NCBI GenBank assembly: GCA_001051155.2
Contig: JYIP02000002.1
Location: forward strand, 2,673,583-2,737,582
Length of the DNA stretch: 64,000 nt
Direction of reading: 5' to 3'
Source: Chrysoporthe austroafricana
Lineage: Eukaryota > Ascomycota > Sordariomycetes > Diaporthales > Cryphonectriaceae
Notes under the pieces: generated by a model
What the model was told of the DNA's origin: nothing
Database searches by the model: none
Seen by the model: only the letters and a program-made list of their open reading frames with translations
Program-made: the position numbers and the translations under genes
Part shown: positions 10,691 to 24,768 of the stretch, in pieces
Numbering within the stretch: position 1 is the first letter of the stretch
Layout: every line of letters starts with the position of its first letter

Positions 10691-12634
10691 AGGACCACAC
10701 GTCCGCACATGGAGGCAGATGTAGCACGTAGGGAGAAAGGTGGAACGGGTACGGTGGAGGGCATGAAGATGGGGGTCAGGAAGCTCGACAGGCTAGTAAA
10801 AATCCACGAGGCCCGGAGTTCAGGCAAGCAAGCTGCCAGAGCTGCAGATCGGCACCCAGGAGCGTACAAAAAGCAACCGAGGCCAAGCGGTTCGGCGAGT
10901 TTATTCGTGATGGCGATGGGGGAGGTGTATCCATGCATGCGTGCGGTCGGGGGAGGGGCCGGGTGAATGCCTGCTGGTGGTCGCTGCAATGCAGGACAGC
11001 TGGCATCGGATCTGCACAAAGGGCCGTTTCCTATCTTCACGCGATCCATCGACCGTACTTATGCACCAACGGCCACGTGATTCTGGAGACCGAGACAGAG
11101 GGGGGAGGGAAGGAACTGAACTGGACCTGGGAAACATATTTGTTGTTGGTGTTGGTGCTGGGTGTTGGTGTTGGTGTTAGTATTATTGAAGGCGCTGGGC
11201 TGACGGGGTTCTCACAAGACCTCGTCGTAGTACCTCGCGCGAGGTGAGGCGTCTGCGCGGTTGGCCCTGCTAGCGAGAGACGGTGGCGAGCCAGCGCTCC
11301 AGGGCCCGGACGGGGTACCGCACTATCAGGGTGACCTGCAAGTCCGGGCCGCTCCCTTGGGTCGGGGCAGATGATACATCAGCCAGATCCATGTTACAGT
11401 GTATGCTAGCTATACTTGTCAGCCTGTGCTTTTATGTATGTACTGCTCCCAGAGCCCCAGCCAGCCTCGCGCTTATGGTCTTCCGAGGGGGGCAGAGAAA
11501 AGAAAACGAAAAGAAACAAGAGGGAGAAAGAGAGAGAGAGAAAGAAACGAACAAAGACAAAGTCATCAGAAAACAACCCCTCCCCCCGTGCAGGCCGGCG
11601 GCGTGGAACTCGACGGTGACAACGGCCGGTCACACCCTCCACAGCGAATGACAACTCAATTGAGATACCAGTATAATACCGAATGCGGAGTACCGTACCG
11701 ACTACGACTACATGACAGGGCCCCTCGGTCAACTTTGTTTCCTGCACACGAAACATCTCGCCCGCCCGCCTGCCGCCGTCCTCTCCTCCCTCCCAGCAGC
11801 TTTGAGTTTACAACATCTAGCACCGCCGTGCGACAGGTGTACTCGACCGCCTTTTCGGGCCCTCGCTCTCGCTGCCATCCGTGTCCCGTGCCTCTGCATT
11901 GGCCTGGCCGGCTCCACAGACGTCACCTCTCATTCCTCGCACCCAGACCCGACCCGACCGCTACTCCACGACGTCCTCCCGCCGCGCGGGTATCCGCACG
12001 CGCTTACCTCCTCCCACCCCCCCTTCTCCCCCCAGAGAGCCCTCAGCTCGCGGCCCCGTGACGTGCGTGCCCCAGGCCAGGGCCTCCGTTGACGACAGCG
12101 AGCCGCATCATCGCATCGCATTGCCCTGCCCGGCCCTGCTTTGCTAATCCCATCTCATCTCGGCCCCAGCGAACTGGACCCACGTCTCCCTCCCCTCGAG
12201 GCGAGACCCTCGGTGTGGAGCGTCGCACGGTCGCGGCACACCCTGCTGTCACAAAAGCTTCGAGCCCTCGGGTCCCGATCTTCGAGGACGGCCAGATACC
12301 CAACGATTTTCGTCCTCGATACGCCACGCCGAGAACAATCCAACCACACCCCCCAACCCCCCGTCGACCAGCAACTCGCTCGCCATACCGAGTCATTGCC
12401 CCCCTTCGACCAGCCCGTGCTTGTGATCCATGGCCGTCTGACGATCCAGCCGACCGTCTCGCGAAATCTGCCGTCCCCTCTCCCACGCTGCAATACCGGG
12501 AGGGGCCCTCCTCGAGTGTTCCTTCGGCCGCTTCAGCGCTCCCGATGGGAGTGTCGCCGGCGCATTCCTCGCACTCATCTTCTCGGTAGGGGCAGGAGGC
12601 AGGGGCGGGAAGGGCTCGGAGGAGCACCAGCACG
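10691..12634. other. intergenic region with GTT and purine repeats before AVL9
   Basis: 1.9 kb. It holds a GTTGGT-type imperfect repeat (11141-11178), a purine-rich AGAGAGAAAG tract (~11486-11560) and a C/T-rich leader from ~11740 to 12600 leading into AVL9. Many GC-rich open frames occur, but none looks like a protein. No RNA gene was recognised. Confidence 0.5.
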
Positions 12635-13412
12635 ATGGGCACGCCCACACCGACCGGCAACGGGACGCCGCACGCGAGCTCGGGCACGTCGACGCCCAGG
12701 AGCGCGGCCAGGGGCGGCTTCATACCCCTGGTCACGGTCATCGACTTCCACCACGCGAGGGGCCCAGAGGTCGAGTCGTGGTTCGGCGCCGCTGAGGGCA
12801 CGGATCCTGCTGTGGACTACGGGTGGTCGCTGCTGCCCTTCATGGCCCTCAGCGACGGTGCGCATGCGTGAGTCCCAAGGGCCTCCTCCTCCCCTGGGCA
12901 CAATGACTTTGCGCGGCGTGGCCGCAGCTAAGGCGATAGGTCCGGCTGACCCTTTCCTGTGACAGGTCGACCGAGGACTTCTCCTACTTCACGCTCCTGC
13001 GGCCTGCGACCGAGACCGAGCCGGCGACCTCTCTCTTCGGCATAGCGTGTACCAGGCAGATGGACGCCGCGCAGCTCCTCCACCGACCCCCCGAGGTGAC
13101 ACGGTCGACCGTGCAGAAGGCGGTGGTCGTCATTGCAGACAACCCGCAGAGCTTCGGGACGCTGAAGGAGCGGCTGAGCGTCGTGACGCACGCGTGGTTC
13201 GACCAGCGAGAGTTCACGGAGACGGAGATCCTACGGAGATTCCAGGAGAGCCTGGCAGACGAGAAGGAGCGCGGCCTGCTGGCAGGAGAGGAAAGCCGGG
13301 ACGCCTACCTGGGCATGAGTCTGAGGGAGATGATCCACGAGTTCCGCTGGCAGACCTTAGTCCTCTTGAAATGTTGTCTGCTGCAGCCAAAGGTACGGAC
13401 TGCGTGCCGCCG

Positions 13413-13448
<36 letters not shown>

Positions 13449-15053
13449 NGCCCCCCCCCCCCCCGCCAAGGACCCCTTGATCTCTTCGTCCGAGCAATAT
13501 TGCTGACACATCATCCTGCCAGATGCTGTTCTTCGGCTCTCGTTGCGAGCGACTTTGCATGATGCAGTTTTCTTTAATATCGTTGATCCCCGGCCTCATT
13601 CAGAAGCTCCAGGACTGCGCAGACCCGGAGCTGAACAGCTATGAGAAGCAGCTGACCGCGCCTACAAACTTGCGAACCAGCGATCGAAGGTCATTACAGG
13701 CTTATATGGGCCTGCCCCTTCAGATTTTCGGCAAGGTAGGCATCTCGTTCTCAGATGGTGTGAGCCCCGCACTGACAGGATGTCCAGGGGAGTCTGTTCG
13801 GCCCTTACACGCCGCTGCAGCAGCTCGACCTCCTCGCGGATGTCGGCACAAAATCATACATCGTCGGAAGCACGAACTCACTGCTACTACAGCAGAGGGA
13901 CAGGTACAGCGACATTCTCATTAACCTGGACGAAGGATTCATCAATATCACCTCGCCGTCTCTCAAGCAAGCATTGCAGCTGTCTACCCCAGACAGGCGG
14001 TGGATCGACTTCATCACGCAAACCGTCAACGACACCTGGGACGAGTCGAATCCGAGCCGGCCAAAGACGATGGGCTTCATGGGGAGCGAGGAGTTCATTC
14101 GGCTGCAGTTTGAGGACTACGTGAATGCCCTGCTGTCTTCGGTGAAGTACCACAACTTCATGACCAAGCACGCCAACAACCCAAAGATGCTGCTTCCGCA
14201 CGTGGAGGGCGACCCGGCCACGGACTTCAACATGGACTGGGTGGAGGCCTGGACGAAGACGGAGAACTACCGCATCTGGAACAGCAAGACGGACAGCCAC
14301 CTCTTCGACATCGTCGAGCCCAGGCATCTGTGCGCTGGAGGCCTCAGCATAGACGACGTGTCGAGACGCGTGTCGCAGCAGGTGCAGGACCTGCACCTGG
14401 ACGAGAAGATCGCACAGGGCAAGGAGGCGGCCGCCAGGAACTGGGCCGCGGCGCGGGAGAAGGGCGGGTCCGTGATCAACAGGTTCTACTCGGAGCTCGA
14501 GGCCTACCGGGAGGCGCAGAAGAAGAAGACCGAGGAGGCCAGGCAGGCGCAGGGCTCCGAGCCCGCCAGCCCCACCGTCAAGAACGGCAACGGGCAGCAG
14601 TCGTACCTGAGCAGCTGGACGTCGTGGGCGGGCGAGAAGCGCAAGGCGCTGGCGGGTTCGCGATCGTCGGGCATCGCCAGCAACGGGAGCGGCGGCGGCG
14701 CCAGCGGCTGGGGCCTGGGCCTCGGCCGCAGCAAGAGCCGGAAGGACCGGAGCAGCACGCCCTCGTCGCTGCGGTCGAGCCTGGAGAAGGAGCGCAAGAG
14801 CAGCCCGCGCATGTCGACGTCGTCGTCCATCTTCCGCGGCCTCGGCAGCGACAAGGAGAAGGTCTCGGCGGAGCTGTCGCGCCACGAGACGCACCACTCG
14901 TACAGCGAGAGCATCCTCGGCTCTGAGGGCGGCACGGCCTCGTCGCCCGAGCAGTCGCCCACCAAGCCGAGGCTGGACTTCATGCAGCACGAGAACGGCG
15001 TCTGGAACGACAGCCTCTCGCCCACGGTGTCCCACGAGAACAAACTGGCGTAG
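12635..15053 (+). CDS. AVL9: Avl9-type late secretory pathway protein (DENN-related)
   Basis: Exons 12635-12867, 12966-13392, 13523-13735 and 13788-15053; 712 aa. After a Ser/Thr/Gly-rich start comes the Avl9 core: PLVTVIDFHHARGPEVESW, then DYGWSLLPFMALSDGAHA, FSYFTLL and LFGIACTRQMDA. The later conserved blocks VTHAWFDQREF, SLFGPYTPLQQLDLL and YIVGSTNSLLLQQ follow, then a basic/Ser-rich tail from about residue 480. In yeast Avl9 is needed for vesicle export from the Golgi when Apl2 and Vps1 are missing, and the fold relates to DENN-type Rab exchange factors. Intron 2 (130 nt) contains a poly-C tract with an N; its donor (AAG|GTACGG) and acceptor (CCAG|ATGC) are outside the tract, so the model does not depend on the uncertain bases. 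Confidence 0.9.
13418..13464. repeat. poly-C homopolymer with N inside AVL9 intron 2
   Basis: 31 C, then N and G, then 14 C. It is wholly intronic. The N (13449) marks sequence or assembly uncertainty, and the true length may differ. Confidence 0.9.
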
Positions 15054-16103
15054 GACGCTGGCGGGCGGGAGCAGCGGGCGTCGCGGGGACCGCTCCTGCC
15101 CGTGTCCCTGGGCCGGTCGAAGATATCGGGGAGAAGGAGCCTTTGCTGACGGGAACTAGATCCAGGCATGCAAGAAAGAGAGAGGGGGAGGCACAGTCTT
15201 ATGGTTTTGAACTGTTCGGATGGAAAGCATAGGGTAATGAAAAGTAGCGTTTCTTTGGGGGAGGGTGTGGTCAAGCATGAATGTCGTTATATATACCAGA
15301 GAAGCATAGCACAGCATCGCAGATTGCACGAGGCTGCACTGATGGGTAGTCGAACAATGATATGAGAATCGTCAACGTATGACTTTGATTGCGTCAATTG
15401 ACTAGTCTGCCCAACGGGGTCCTCGCTTTTGCTTCCCTTCCCAGTGGCGACTATTTAGTTTAACCTCTATAAGACTCGGGAGATCTGATGTTTGAAAAGC
15501 CCCCTCATCGTTGCTCTTCTGGGCGACATCATCTATCCGAGCTCTTTGCCCTGTCAACAATACCCCCAGACCTGTCACGTCACACCTTCTATTTCCCACT
15601 GCACTATCACACAATGGTCCACCATATTTAAACGTGTGAACCGAGTATGCAGGCCAACGGTTCTCGACTGGAGACATCTTTTATCCAATCACTAGGCTCA
15701 TTGGGTGGCAAAGTCTCCGCCTCTTCATCTGGAAAACGCCGTTCCTCTTTGTTGTTGTTGAATGTATATGCTGTTGTTGCGACAGGGCGGTTTCCACCTG
15801 CCTCATCTCTGCTCTTCTTCCTCATCCTCGACCCTCTCGCGGACCTGACCACGCAGGCCAGTGAAGGGCCCCCAATCCATGACTTGGGTTCAAAGCTCTG
15901 CCAGATCCTCATTGCATCTGCGAGTCCACAAAGAAGGTTCATGCGCCTGTGATGCATCCAATCGTGTATTTCCTTTGCGTCACTCGGCCGTCAATATGTA
16001 CCTCCCCGTTCTTTCTGGTATCAATGGTGAATGTCATGGCCCGGTGCTGTATTCCACCAGCAAGCATCTTTATATCGCTCTGATCTTCCTCGGCTTATCG
16101 CCT
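15054..16103. other. convergent intergenic region between AVL9 and HOG1
   Basis: 1.05 kb between two 3' ends. A TATATATA stretch lies at about 15286-15295. Two opposing ~100-codon frames near 15630-15957 are a sense/antisense pair with no family likeness. I see no gene here. Confidence 0.55.
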
Positions 16104-17376
<1,273 letters not shown>

Positions 17377-20300
17377 GATGGAGTGATCCGGAGTCTGTTG
17401 GGGAGGGTGCGGCGGGGCAGAATGGCAGAGCGGCTCAGACTCGTTGGGAAAAGGTGATGGCCAGGTCGGCGGGGTAAGAGGCCAAAGACTACGGGTGAGG
17501 CCGCTTCGGTGCTGCTCGACGGACAGGCGATCAGGGGTGGCGTAGCGCTGGTCAGGGTCGGGAGCAGCAAAAGGAGACTATTGACTGCCGGGTCGCTGCA
17601 ACGGGTGTCTGTGTACGAGACCGGAGCTTTGGGCGTTGCGAGGCGGGGTCGGTCGACGAGGTGTGAGCAGGCGGGGCTCCAAGGTCGAAGTCGAAGAAGC
17701 GCTGTAAGGCCCCCGGGGGTTGGTTGGTGGGCTGGAGGGTGCTGCGCTGGAAAGTCGGTAAATTAGCCTCGAGAGTCCAGCCTATCTGGCGACCAGGCCA
17801 GAACAGCAGCGATCGCAACGGCCGTCTTTTAGTGAGTTGCGGCCTAGCGGCTCGGTTGCAAACTCATGGGATTCGCTTGGGTTCGCCATCCTGCCTCCCC
17901 TCCATTCAGTCCTCCCTCCAGCCAGCTCTCCCGCCTCCAATCCCGGTGATCTGCCCCAAGAGCGCCTGTCACCCAAAGTCTGGAATGATCTGGTCCCTGT
18001 CTGGCGATTCGGACTAGCAGGAGGGCTTGCAGCGCCGGAGGGGAACTGTCGTGGCGGGTGCAGCGCAGCGTCCAATAGGCAGAGGGAGGAGTGTCAGCGG
18101 CAGGGCCTGTGGCCGACCTGACTTACCAGAGAGTGCTGAGGGGGCTTCCGTGTCCAAAGGGCTGCACGACGGCTCTGCGGCGATCCGTTTCTGGCGACTG
18201 AGGAGGCGGCTGTAGCTCGAGGTGTGCGGTATGCGGTATGCGACAACAGCAGCAGAGGTGGGAGAGGAGGAAGAGTCGCGTTTTTTTGGGCTGAAGACGG
18301 GCTGAGGAGGCAGGACCTGTTTGGGGACTTTCCGCGGCAGATCTCGATCTCGTGGTGTTAGCGGCAGGTGTGGGCCTGGGACAAGCGCTGTAACGATTTG
18401 CAGGCTGCTGGGTTGGCAGCGCTGGGTTGGGTTTGGGCTTGGGCGGCCTTGCTGTCTCTCCGCGGATCAGCGTGTTCTCCGTCCTCTAGTGCCACGACGC
18501 GGTTGGATGGGCGCTCGTCTGACTGCGACCGCCAACAGGATGGAGTAACACCGAGGCCTGATGACTGCAGGTAGCGGTGACAACACAGTTCTCGAGGGTG
18601 GGACGTTGGAGCCAGGTTGGAAGGGCAGGGCTGCTGGGTTTGAGGAAGGGCGAGGGAGGGAGGCACGATGAAGATAAAGTAGGCCAAGGGCCAGGCGTGC
18701 CAGGTAATGCATACATAGTGCTATGTACATAGTAGTAGTAGCTCTTGTGCCAGAGGAGGGCGTGCATAGTACTACCGTAGTATGACTATACCAGGACCCC
18801 GTTTCTGGGGCACTCGGTCAGGGGCCTTTCCTAAAGGGATGCTGGCCCCCCTCCTCCCTCAAGGTTCTGTGTGCCAGCTTGATGGTCGAGCTGAGCTGTC
18901 GGGGCCAGACCTCGGCGGCAAGGTGTGGTATGGGACATCACAGTGATGACATGCCCAGTTCTGCGCACTGCGATCTTGGAGGTACATCCGCAGGTACAGC
19001 CCGGTACAGGGTGGTTTGTTTGTTTGGGCTACCCCTCCATCGGGCCGGATATCCCACTTTCACTTTCCCATGCGAGCTGTCATCGACATTCCCATCGTGG
19101 CTTGCCTCGAGGCCTTGGGCACGCTACCTGGTGGCTGGGCCGCCGATCACCATGGCGCTCCTCGAGTCGCCTATCTCGTTAGATCTCGCCCTCATCTCTC
19201 CAATCTCCCTCCGCTGCAGGATCCTGTCTCGCCGGCAGCCCTCGCGATGGCCCCTCCAGAATTACTTGCATATGACGTCACCGGCCCACCCGTCCTCCTC
19301 TTGACAAGTCTGGCTGTGCATACCTAGCACTGGCAGCGAGCTCCACCACTGAGGCGCCACAGGCATCGAGCATCGTACCATAGTATGTGATTCTGTGATC
19401 CAGCCAGAGCTGCCAGGACAGCGTGCATCTGCGCTCACGGGACCAGAGACTTGAAACAGATCGGGAGCGGTAAGCCCAAGCAGGTTGCCCTCCCCCCCTC
19501 CTGTGCTCCCCTACGGGCGCTAGCCTACAGGGACACGCAGGCAGGTGGGTGGCGGTAAGGATTGCGGAATCCCAGGCGGTGCCAGGCGCCACGGCTCCTC
19601 TTGCAGGTTCCCAGAACGGGACCGCTGGCTGGGGACCACTGGGGACCTAGACCCAGCTCGTGCCAGCCCCCAGCCCCTGCCCCCGGAGGGTCGCCCCACC
19701 TTCTGGACTCCTCCCGCTCATCGACGATTTAGCTGGAGATCAGACATCAGGGCCCCGGAATGCCTGCTGTGCATCGCGCATTCACCACTGGACTGATTGG
19801 CCTAGCACCCCTCGGGCGGACCTTTTGTCCCGGCCTCTAAGATACGACGACGCAGTCTCACGGCCGATATTGCTACAGAGCAGCCACACCACCCAGGGCC
19901 ATGCCATAGCAGGAGGTATACTTGCTACTTGTGGTGCTCCCAGGAAAATGCACACGCTATCCTCTTCGTAGCCTAGCAGCCTAACGCTCACGCGCGGCTC
20001 TGCCCGGCGCCTGGCCGCGACCGACGATCTGCCCTCCTGCCCTGACCATCATTGCCAGAATCGACAGCTGCAGATCCGGTACCACTGCCACCACCACCGT
20101 CGTCCGCCGCCCTCCTCTCCCTCCCCCTCCTCCTCCCCTTATATTCAGGTCTCGCCCGAGACACGGCCTGCTCTCCCGCGGCTCAACGCCAGTGTCCAGG
20201 CCGGATTGCCTCCTGCGCAGGTCCGGGGAGGACCACAACTCGAGGCTCCCCTTCCTCTCCTCCTGGTTCCTCCGGGTGAGGTGATGACGACATGTCGACC

Positions 20301-21421
20301 CACTTCCTCCGTCGTGACAGGGCACGTTGACGTCACTGAGGCTGCAGGGCACACGCGCACGCCTCGTCGCGTGGGCTGGCGGGGGGACGGCTTCCAGTCT
20401 CGAGGCGGGAACGGGGGACGGCCCACAGGGACCCTTGGACCTGCAGCGGGAGGGTTTTTTTTATCTCGCAGCGCCTTGGCCGTGCTATGTAGATGGAAAG
20501 ACCCGGCTGTTTCCCCTCCTGTGCCCCCGCCAGGATGCCGTCATCGAGACGGTCTGTTCAGATTCAGGGTCCATGGGCGAGAATTGCTCGTGTATGCGGA
20601 GCCCCAATGGAGGGGGCAATACCCACGAGCGGATGGGAATCGGGATGGGATTTCACACGGAAAGCCGTCCAGAACGACAGGGCGGACGGAAAACGGACGG
20701 AGGGAACGACGATTCGGACCAAGGATGGCCCTGATCGAAGCTCTGCCCCGCCAGGCAGAAACGGGAAGCGCACATTGATTCGATCTACGACCCCAAGGCT
20801 GTCTGTTGGCATCGGTCGTCGAGCCTCTGTGCACACATACTATGCCCATCGTGGAGCCAGGAATAAGAATTCGTGAAAAGCAAAACTGATGGTCTCGCAG
20901 GGCAGTTGGCCATTCACGGCCCATATCCACCTTCCGCACGCGAATACGACTCGCCAGGTTCGGTTTCGCTGTCTTGAAACCGAGAATCGAGAGAGCCTAT
21001 CTTCAGCGCAGTATGAAATCGGGGAGACGGAGAAGCACCGCAAAGAAGGCGGGCAATAACTTCCAGCCGCCTCTCGTCTGTCGAGGATCGTGAGCAAGAG
21101 CTTCTCGAAAAACGAGGAAATATCCTATTACTGGCCTTGAGTACGCCCACTGTCAATCATTCATGGGAACAATCAAGAATTGGGAAATTCTCAAGCAAAG
21201 CCAAAGGGGTCATATCACGTGTATCGATAGTGCTACTGCTACTGCGGTCTGAAGTCCGGAATGACTATGCAGGTGATGCGTCTTAGCCGCCATAATTCTC
21301 GAAGCCGTAAGAAGGGAAAGCGAGCCTATCCAGCCGCAGGCGAACCTTGCTCTGCAGAATCCTTTTAATCCGCTCTTATTCTTAGTCCTGTATCCAGCCA
21401 GTAATTGACGTCTTACAGCTA
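17377..21421. other. long intergenic region: HOG1 promoter/leader and GPH1 3' side
   Basis: 4.0 kb. The HOG1-proximal kilobase is C/T-rich on the coding strand, as expected for a leader. Open frames such as 20206-20778 (+) are high-GC artefacts with no ordered composition. Direct GTA/TAC-rich bits occur near 18705-18790. No gene, tRNA or transposon remnant could be supported. Confidence 0.5.
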
Positions 21422-24400
21422 TTAGTTGTTGGTCCCCTCAGGCTTGTCCGCCGCAAGCGGCTCGATGTTCCAGATCTCCTCGGCATACTCGTTGATGCAC
21501 CTGTCAGAGCTGAAGAAGCCCATGCGCGCCACGCTCGTGATGGACTTGGTCAGCCACTGGTCCTGGTTCTTGTACGCCTCGTCAATGACCGCGTGCGTCT
21601 CGATGTAGCTGTGGAAGTCGTCCGACACCAGGTAGTAGTCGCCGTGGTCGCGCACGGCAGAGATCATGGCCAGGAAGTCGTGAGGCTGCCCAAACATGCC
21701 GTCCTCGATCGCCTTGAAGACCTTGGCCAAGTCAGGATCGACAGTGTGCGTGCCGTATGTGTGTGCGTGCCGGAGGTCCTCAACATCCTCAGCCAGGTTG
21801 CCGAAGAGGAAGATGTTGTCCTCGCCAATCTCACGGGTGATCTCGATCTGCGATGGGATTAGTCGTTGAAAATAGGACGGAGAAGTTGGGGGAAGGGGGA
21901 CAAGAATGAGGGGAATAGCAGGACGGAAGACTGGAAGGCATGACTTACGTTCGCACCGTCGCAGGTTCCGATAATGAGACCGCCGTTCAGCACGAATTTC
22001 ATGTTGCTGGTGCCCGAAGCTTCGGTGCCGGCTGTGGAAATGTGCTCGCTGATGTCCGATGCGGGCGCTGCTCAGTGTTAGAAGCATGTTCTAGAGCCTG
22101 AGGGTGCACGTGTAGAACGGAGGACTACTTACTAATGATCTCAGCCTTGCTGACGTTGTAGTCCTCCAGGAAGACCACCTTGAGCAGGTCGCCAATGTCC
22201 TCATCCTTGTTGACGACAGCTCCAACATTGTTGACCAGGTGGATGATTTGCTTGGCCATCCAGTAGCCAGGCGCCGCCTTTCCTCCGAAGATCGTCACGC
22301 GCGGCTGCGCCTTCTTCCTCTCCTCAGGCGACATCGCCTTCAGGGTCAGATACCGATGGATGGTACCGAAGATGTTAAGCTGCTGGCGCTTGTACTCGTG
22401 GATACGCTTGACTTGCACATCGAAAAGGGCGGAAGGATTGACAATCACGCCCGTGCTGTTCTTGATGTGCTTGGCCAGACGGACCTTGTTGGCGTACTTG
22501 ATCTCCTGCCACTCCTTGCGGAAATCCTTGTCGTTTACGGAGAGCTCAATCTTGTTGAGCTCCGAGAGGTCCTTCAGGAAGTTGTAGCTGCCCGTCTTGC
22601 TGGCGATGAGCTCGGAAAGACGCGGGTTGGCCTGGTGCAACCATCGGCGAGGCGTGATGCCGTTTGTGACGTTGGTAAACTTGTCTGGGCCGTAGATCTC
22701 GACAAAGTCCTTGAAGATTGTGGTCTTGATAAGGTCAGAGTGCAACTCCGCGACACCATTGACCTTGTGGGATCCGACAATGGCCAGGTACGCCATGCGC
22801 ACCATCTTGGGCTGCGACTCCTCGATGATGCTGACGCGGCTCAGAAGGTCGCGGTCACCCGGGTGCTCCTTCTCGACACCCTGCAAGAAGAAAAGGTTGA
22901 TGTCGTAGATGATCTGCAGGTGACGGGGCAACAGGTTCTGGATCAGCGGCACGCTCCACTTCTCCAATGCTTCGGGGAGGACAGTGTGGTTGGTGTAGCC
23001 GAAGGTCTGAGTGACGATGTTCCAGGCGACGTCCCACTCCAGACCTTCAACGTCGATGAAAATGCGCTGAAGCTCCACGATGGCCAGGGTGGGATGCGTG
23101 TCGTTTAGCTGGATGGCGACCTGGTCGGAGAACTCGCTCCAGGGGCGCTTCGACTTCTTGAAGCGGCGGACGATGTCGTGGAGCGATGCGGCGACCCAGA
23201 AGTACTGCTGCTTCAGCCGGAGCTCTTTGCCGCGCTCCAAGTTGTCGTTGGGGTACAGAACAGCGCTGATGGTCTCGGCGCGCTGCTGGTCAGCAACGGA
23301 GCTCTCGTACTCTCCAGAGTTGAACTTCTGGAAGTCAAACTCGCCGCTGGCGGCCTTGCTAGACCACAGCCTGAGGTTGTTTGTGGACGGCGTGTCATAG
23401 CCAGGAATAGGCACATCGTAAGCAATTGCCGTGACGTGATCTCCTCCCTCCCAGTGGGCACGAGTCTTGCCAGATTCATCCTGCGACTTGGTGACATTAC
23501 CATAGAATTGGATCTAGACTGTGGTCAGCGTCGTGCGTCGAGACAAGGGTCCGGTCTGGACTTACATCCACGGTCACATCGTGGCGGGGGAATTCCCAGG
23601 GGTTCTACACTGCGGTCAGTTGCGTGTGCTGGATGGGGAAAGCGGGCCTGGGACCGTACAAAGTCTAGCCAATAGTCCGGGACCTCGACCTGGTACCCAT
23701 CAATGACTGGTATATGTTAGCAGCGCGGTGGGGTTGGGGGGGGGGGCATTATAGTCTTCGGTCCACGCACTCTCTTGCTTGAAGATACCGTACCGGTACC
23801 TCAGACCGTAGCCCCACGCAGGGTAGTTCAGCGACGCGAGACTGTCCAGGAAGCACGCAGCCAGCCGGCCCAGGCCACCATTGCCAAGGGCAGCGTCGTG
23901 CTCCTGCTCGATGATGTCCTCAATGCGGAACCCGAGGTCGCTCAGGCCGGACTTGGCAACGTCCTTCTGGCCGATATTCAGCATGGCGTTGTCGAGGGCG
24001 CGGCCCATGAGAAACTCGAGGGACAGGTAGTAGACGCGCTTGCTGTCGGCGAACGTCTGACGCTGCTGGGTCCTGTTCCACTCCAGGATCAGACGGTCGC
24101 GGAAGGCCAGGCTGGTGGCGGCATAGGCGGCCGACTCGTCGCAGTTAAACATGCTGCGGGCCAGGGTCGTCTCGACGTGCCGGACTACCTCGGTCTCGAA
24201 GCTGTCCTTGTCCTTGAAGGACTTGATCTGGTGCTTGGTCCATGCCTCACGCTGGGGCTCCGGGATGGAGGCTATGGAGACGACGAGTATTAGCGAGCCG
24301 GATCATTCGTTTCGTGCAGCACAGCAGAATTCCGAGGACGGGCTTCCAAGGTAAAACGCTGCCTCCAATCCTGGCCAGTGAACGTTCCCAAAAAGACGAC

Positions 24401-24768
24401 ATACTACTCCTTTTTCTGAGGAACAGCCTGCTCGTCTTCCGAGACATCCGCCCAGAATCGAAAGCAGCAGCATGCCGTGTTTCGTATCCTCCCTCCGCCC
24501 GGGACGCGGCGGGTACTAGGCCGATAGCGGGCCGCTCTCCAGCGTACGTTGTCCCACGCTCTTCCGGGGACAATCAACGGCTGGGGGGCTTCTCACCTTC
24601 GACGATCTTGATATCGCCAGCACCGAAACCAGTGAAGGTGCGCTTGTGCTTGGGCCTGGTGACGCCGGCCGGAGACACGGAGCCTTGTATGTCGACGATC
24701 GGGGCGCCCATGGAGGGGCGGCGCTCCCTCGTGGCCAGCTTCTGGGGAGGAGTCTGGGGAGTAGCCAT
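21422..24768 (-). CDS. GPH1: glycogen phosphorylase (alpha-1,4-glucan phosphorylase, GT35)
   Basis: Seven exons on the minus strand: 24768-24597, 24271-23771, 23706-23660, 23604-23566, 23513-22133, 22067-21949 and 21847-21422; 894 aa, as in the family. It releases glucose-1-phosphate from glycogen with a PLP cofactor. Visible landmarks are [76 protein letters not shown], the phosphate-site FGGKAAPGY and the PLP-lysine motif ASGTSNMKF. The N-terminal extension carries two basic-Ser/Thr motifs, RRPS (Ser19) and KRTFTGF (Thr46), the latter resembling the yeast site phosphorylated by PKA. Two tiny exons (47 and 39 nt) are needed to join GIFKQEIIDGYQ to DYWLDF and NPWEF. A 325-nt first intron follows the regulatory tail. 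Confidence 0.95.

Noticed and set aside
9398..10708. 436-codon minus-strand open frame opposite NMA111
   Set aside because: It is the antisense of conserved NMA111 exon 3. Composition is Arg/His/Val/Leu-rich as expected from GC-rich third positions, with no domain.
13887..15035. 382-codon minus-strand open frame opposite AVL9
   Set aside because: Antisense shadow of the AVL9 last exon.
20206..20778. 190-codon plus-strand frame in the HOG1-GPH1 spacer
   Set aside because: Gly/Arg/Pro-rich, overlapped by other frames of similar length, no start context or intron pattern.
22239..23108. 289-codon plus-strand frame opposite GPH1
   Set aside because: Antisense shadow of the phosphorylase exon.
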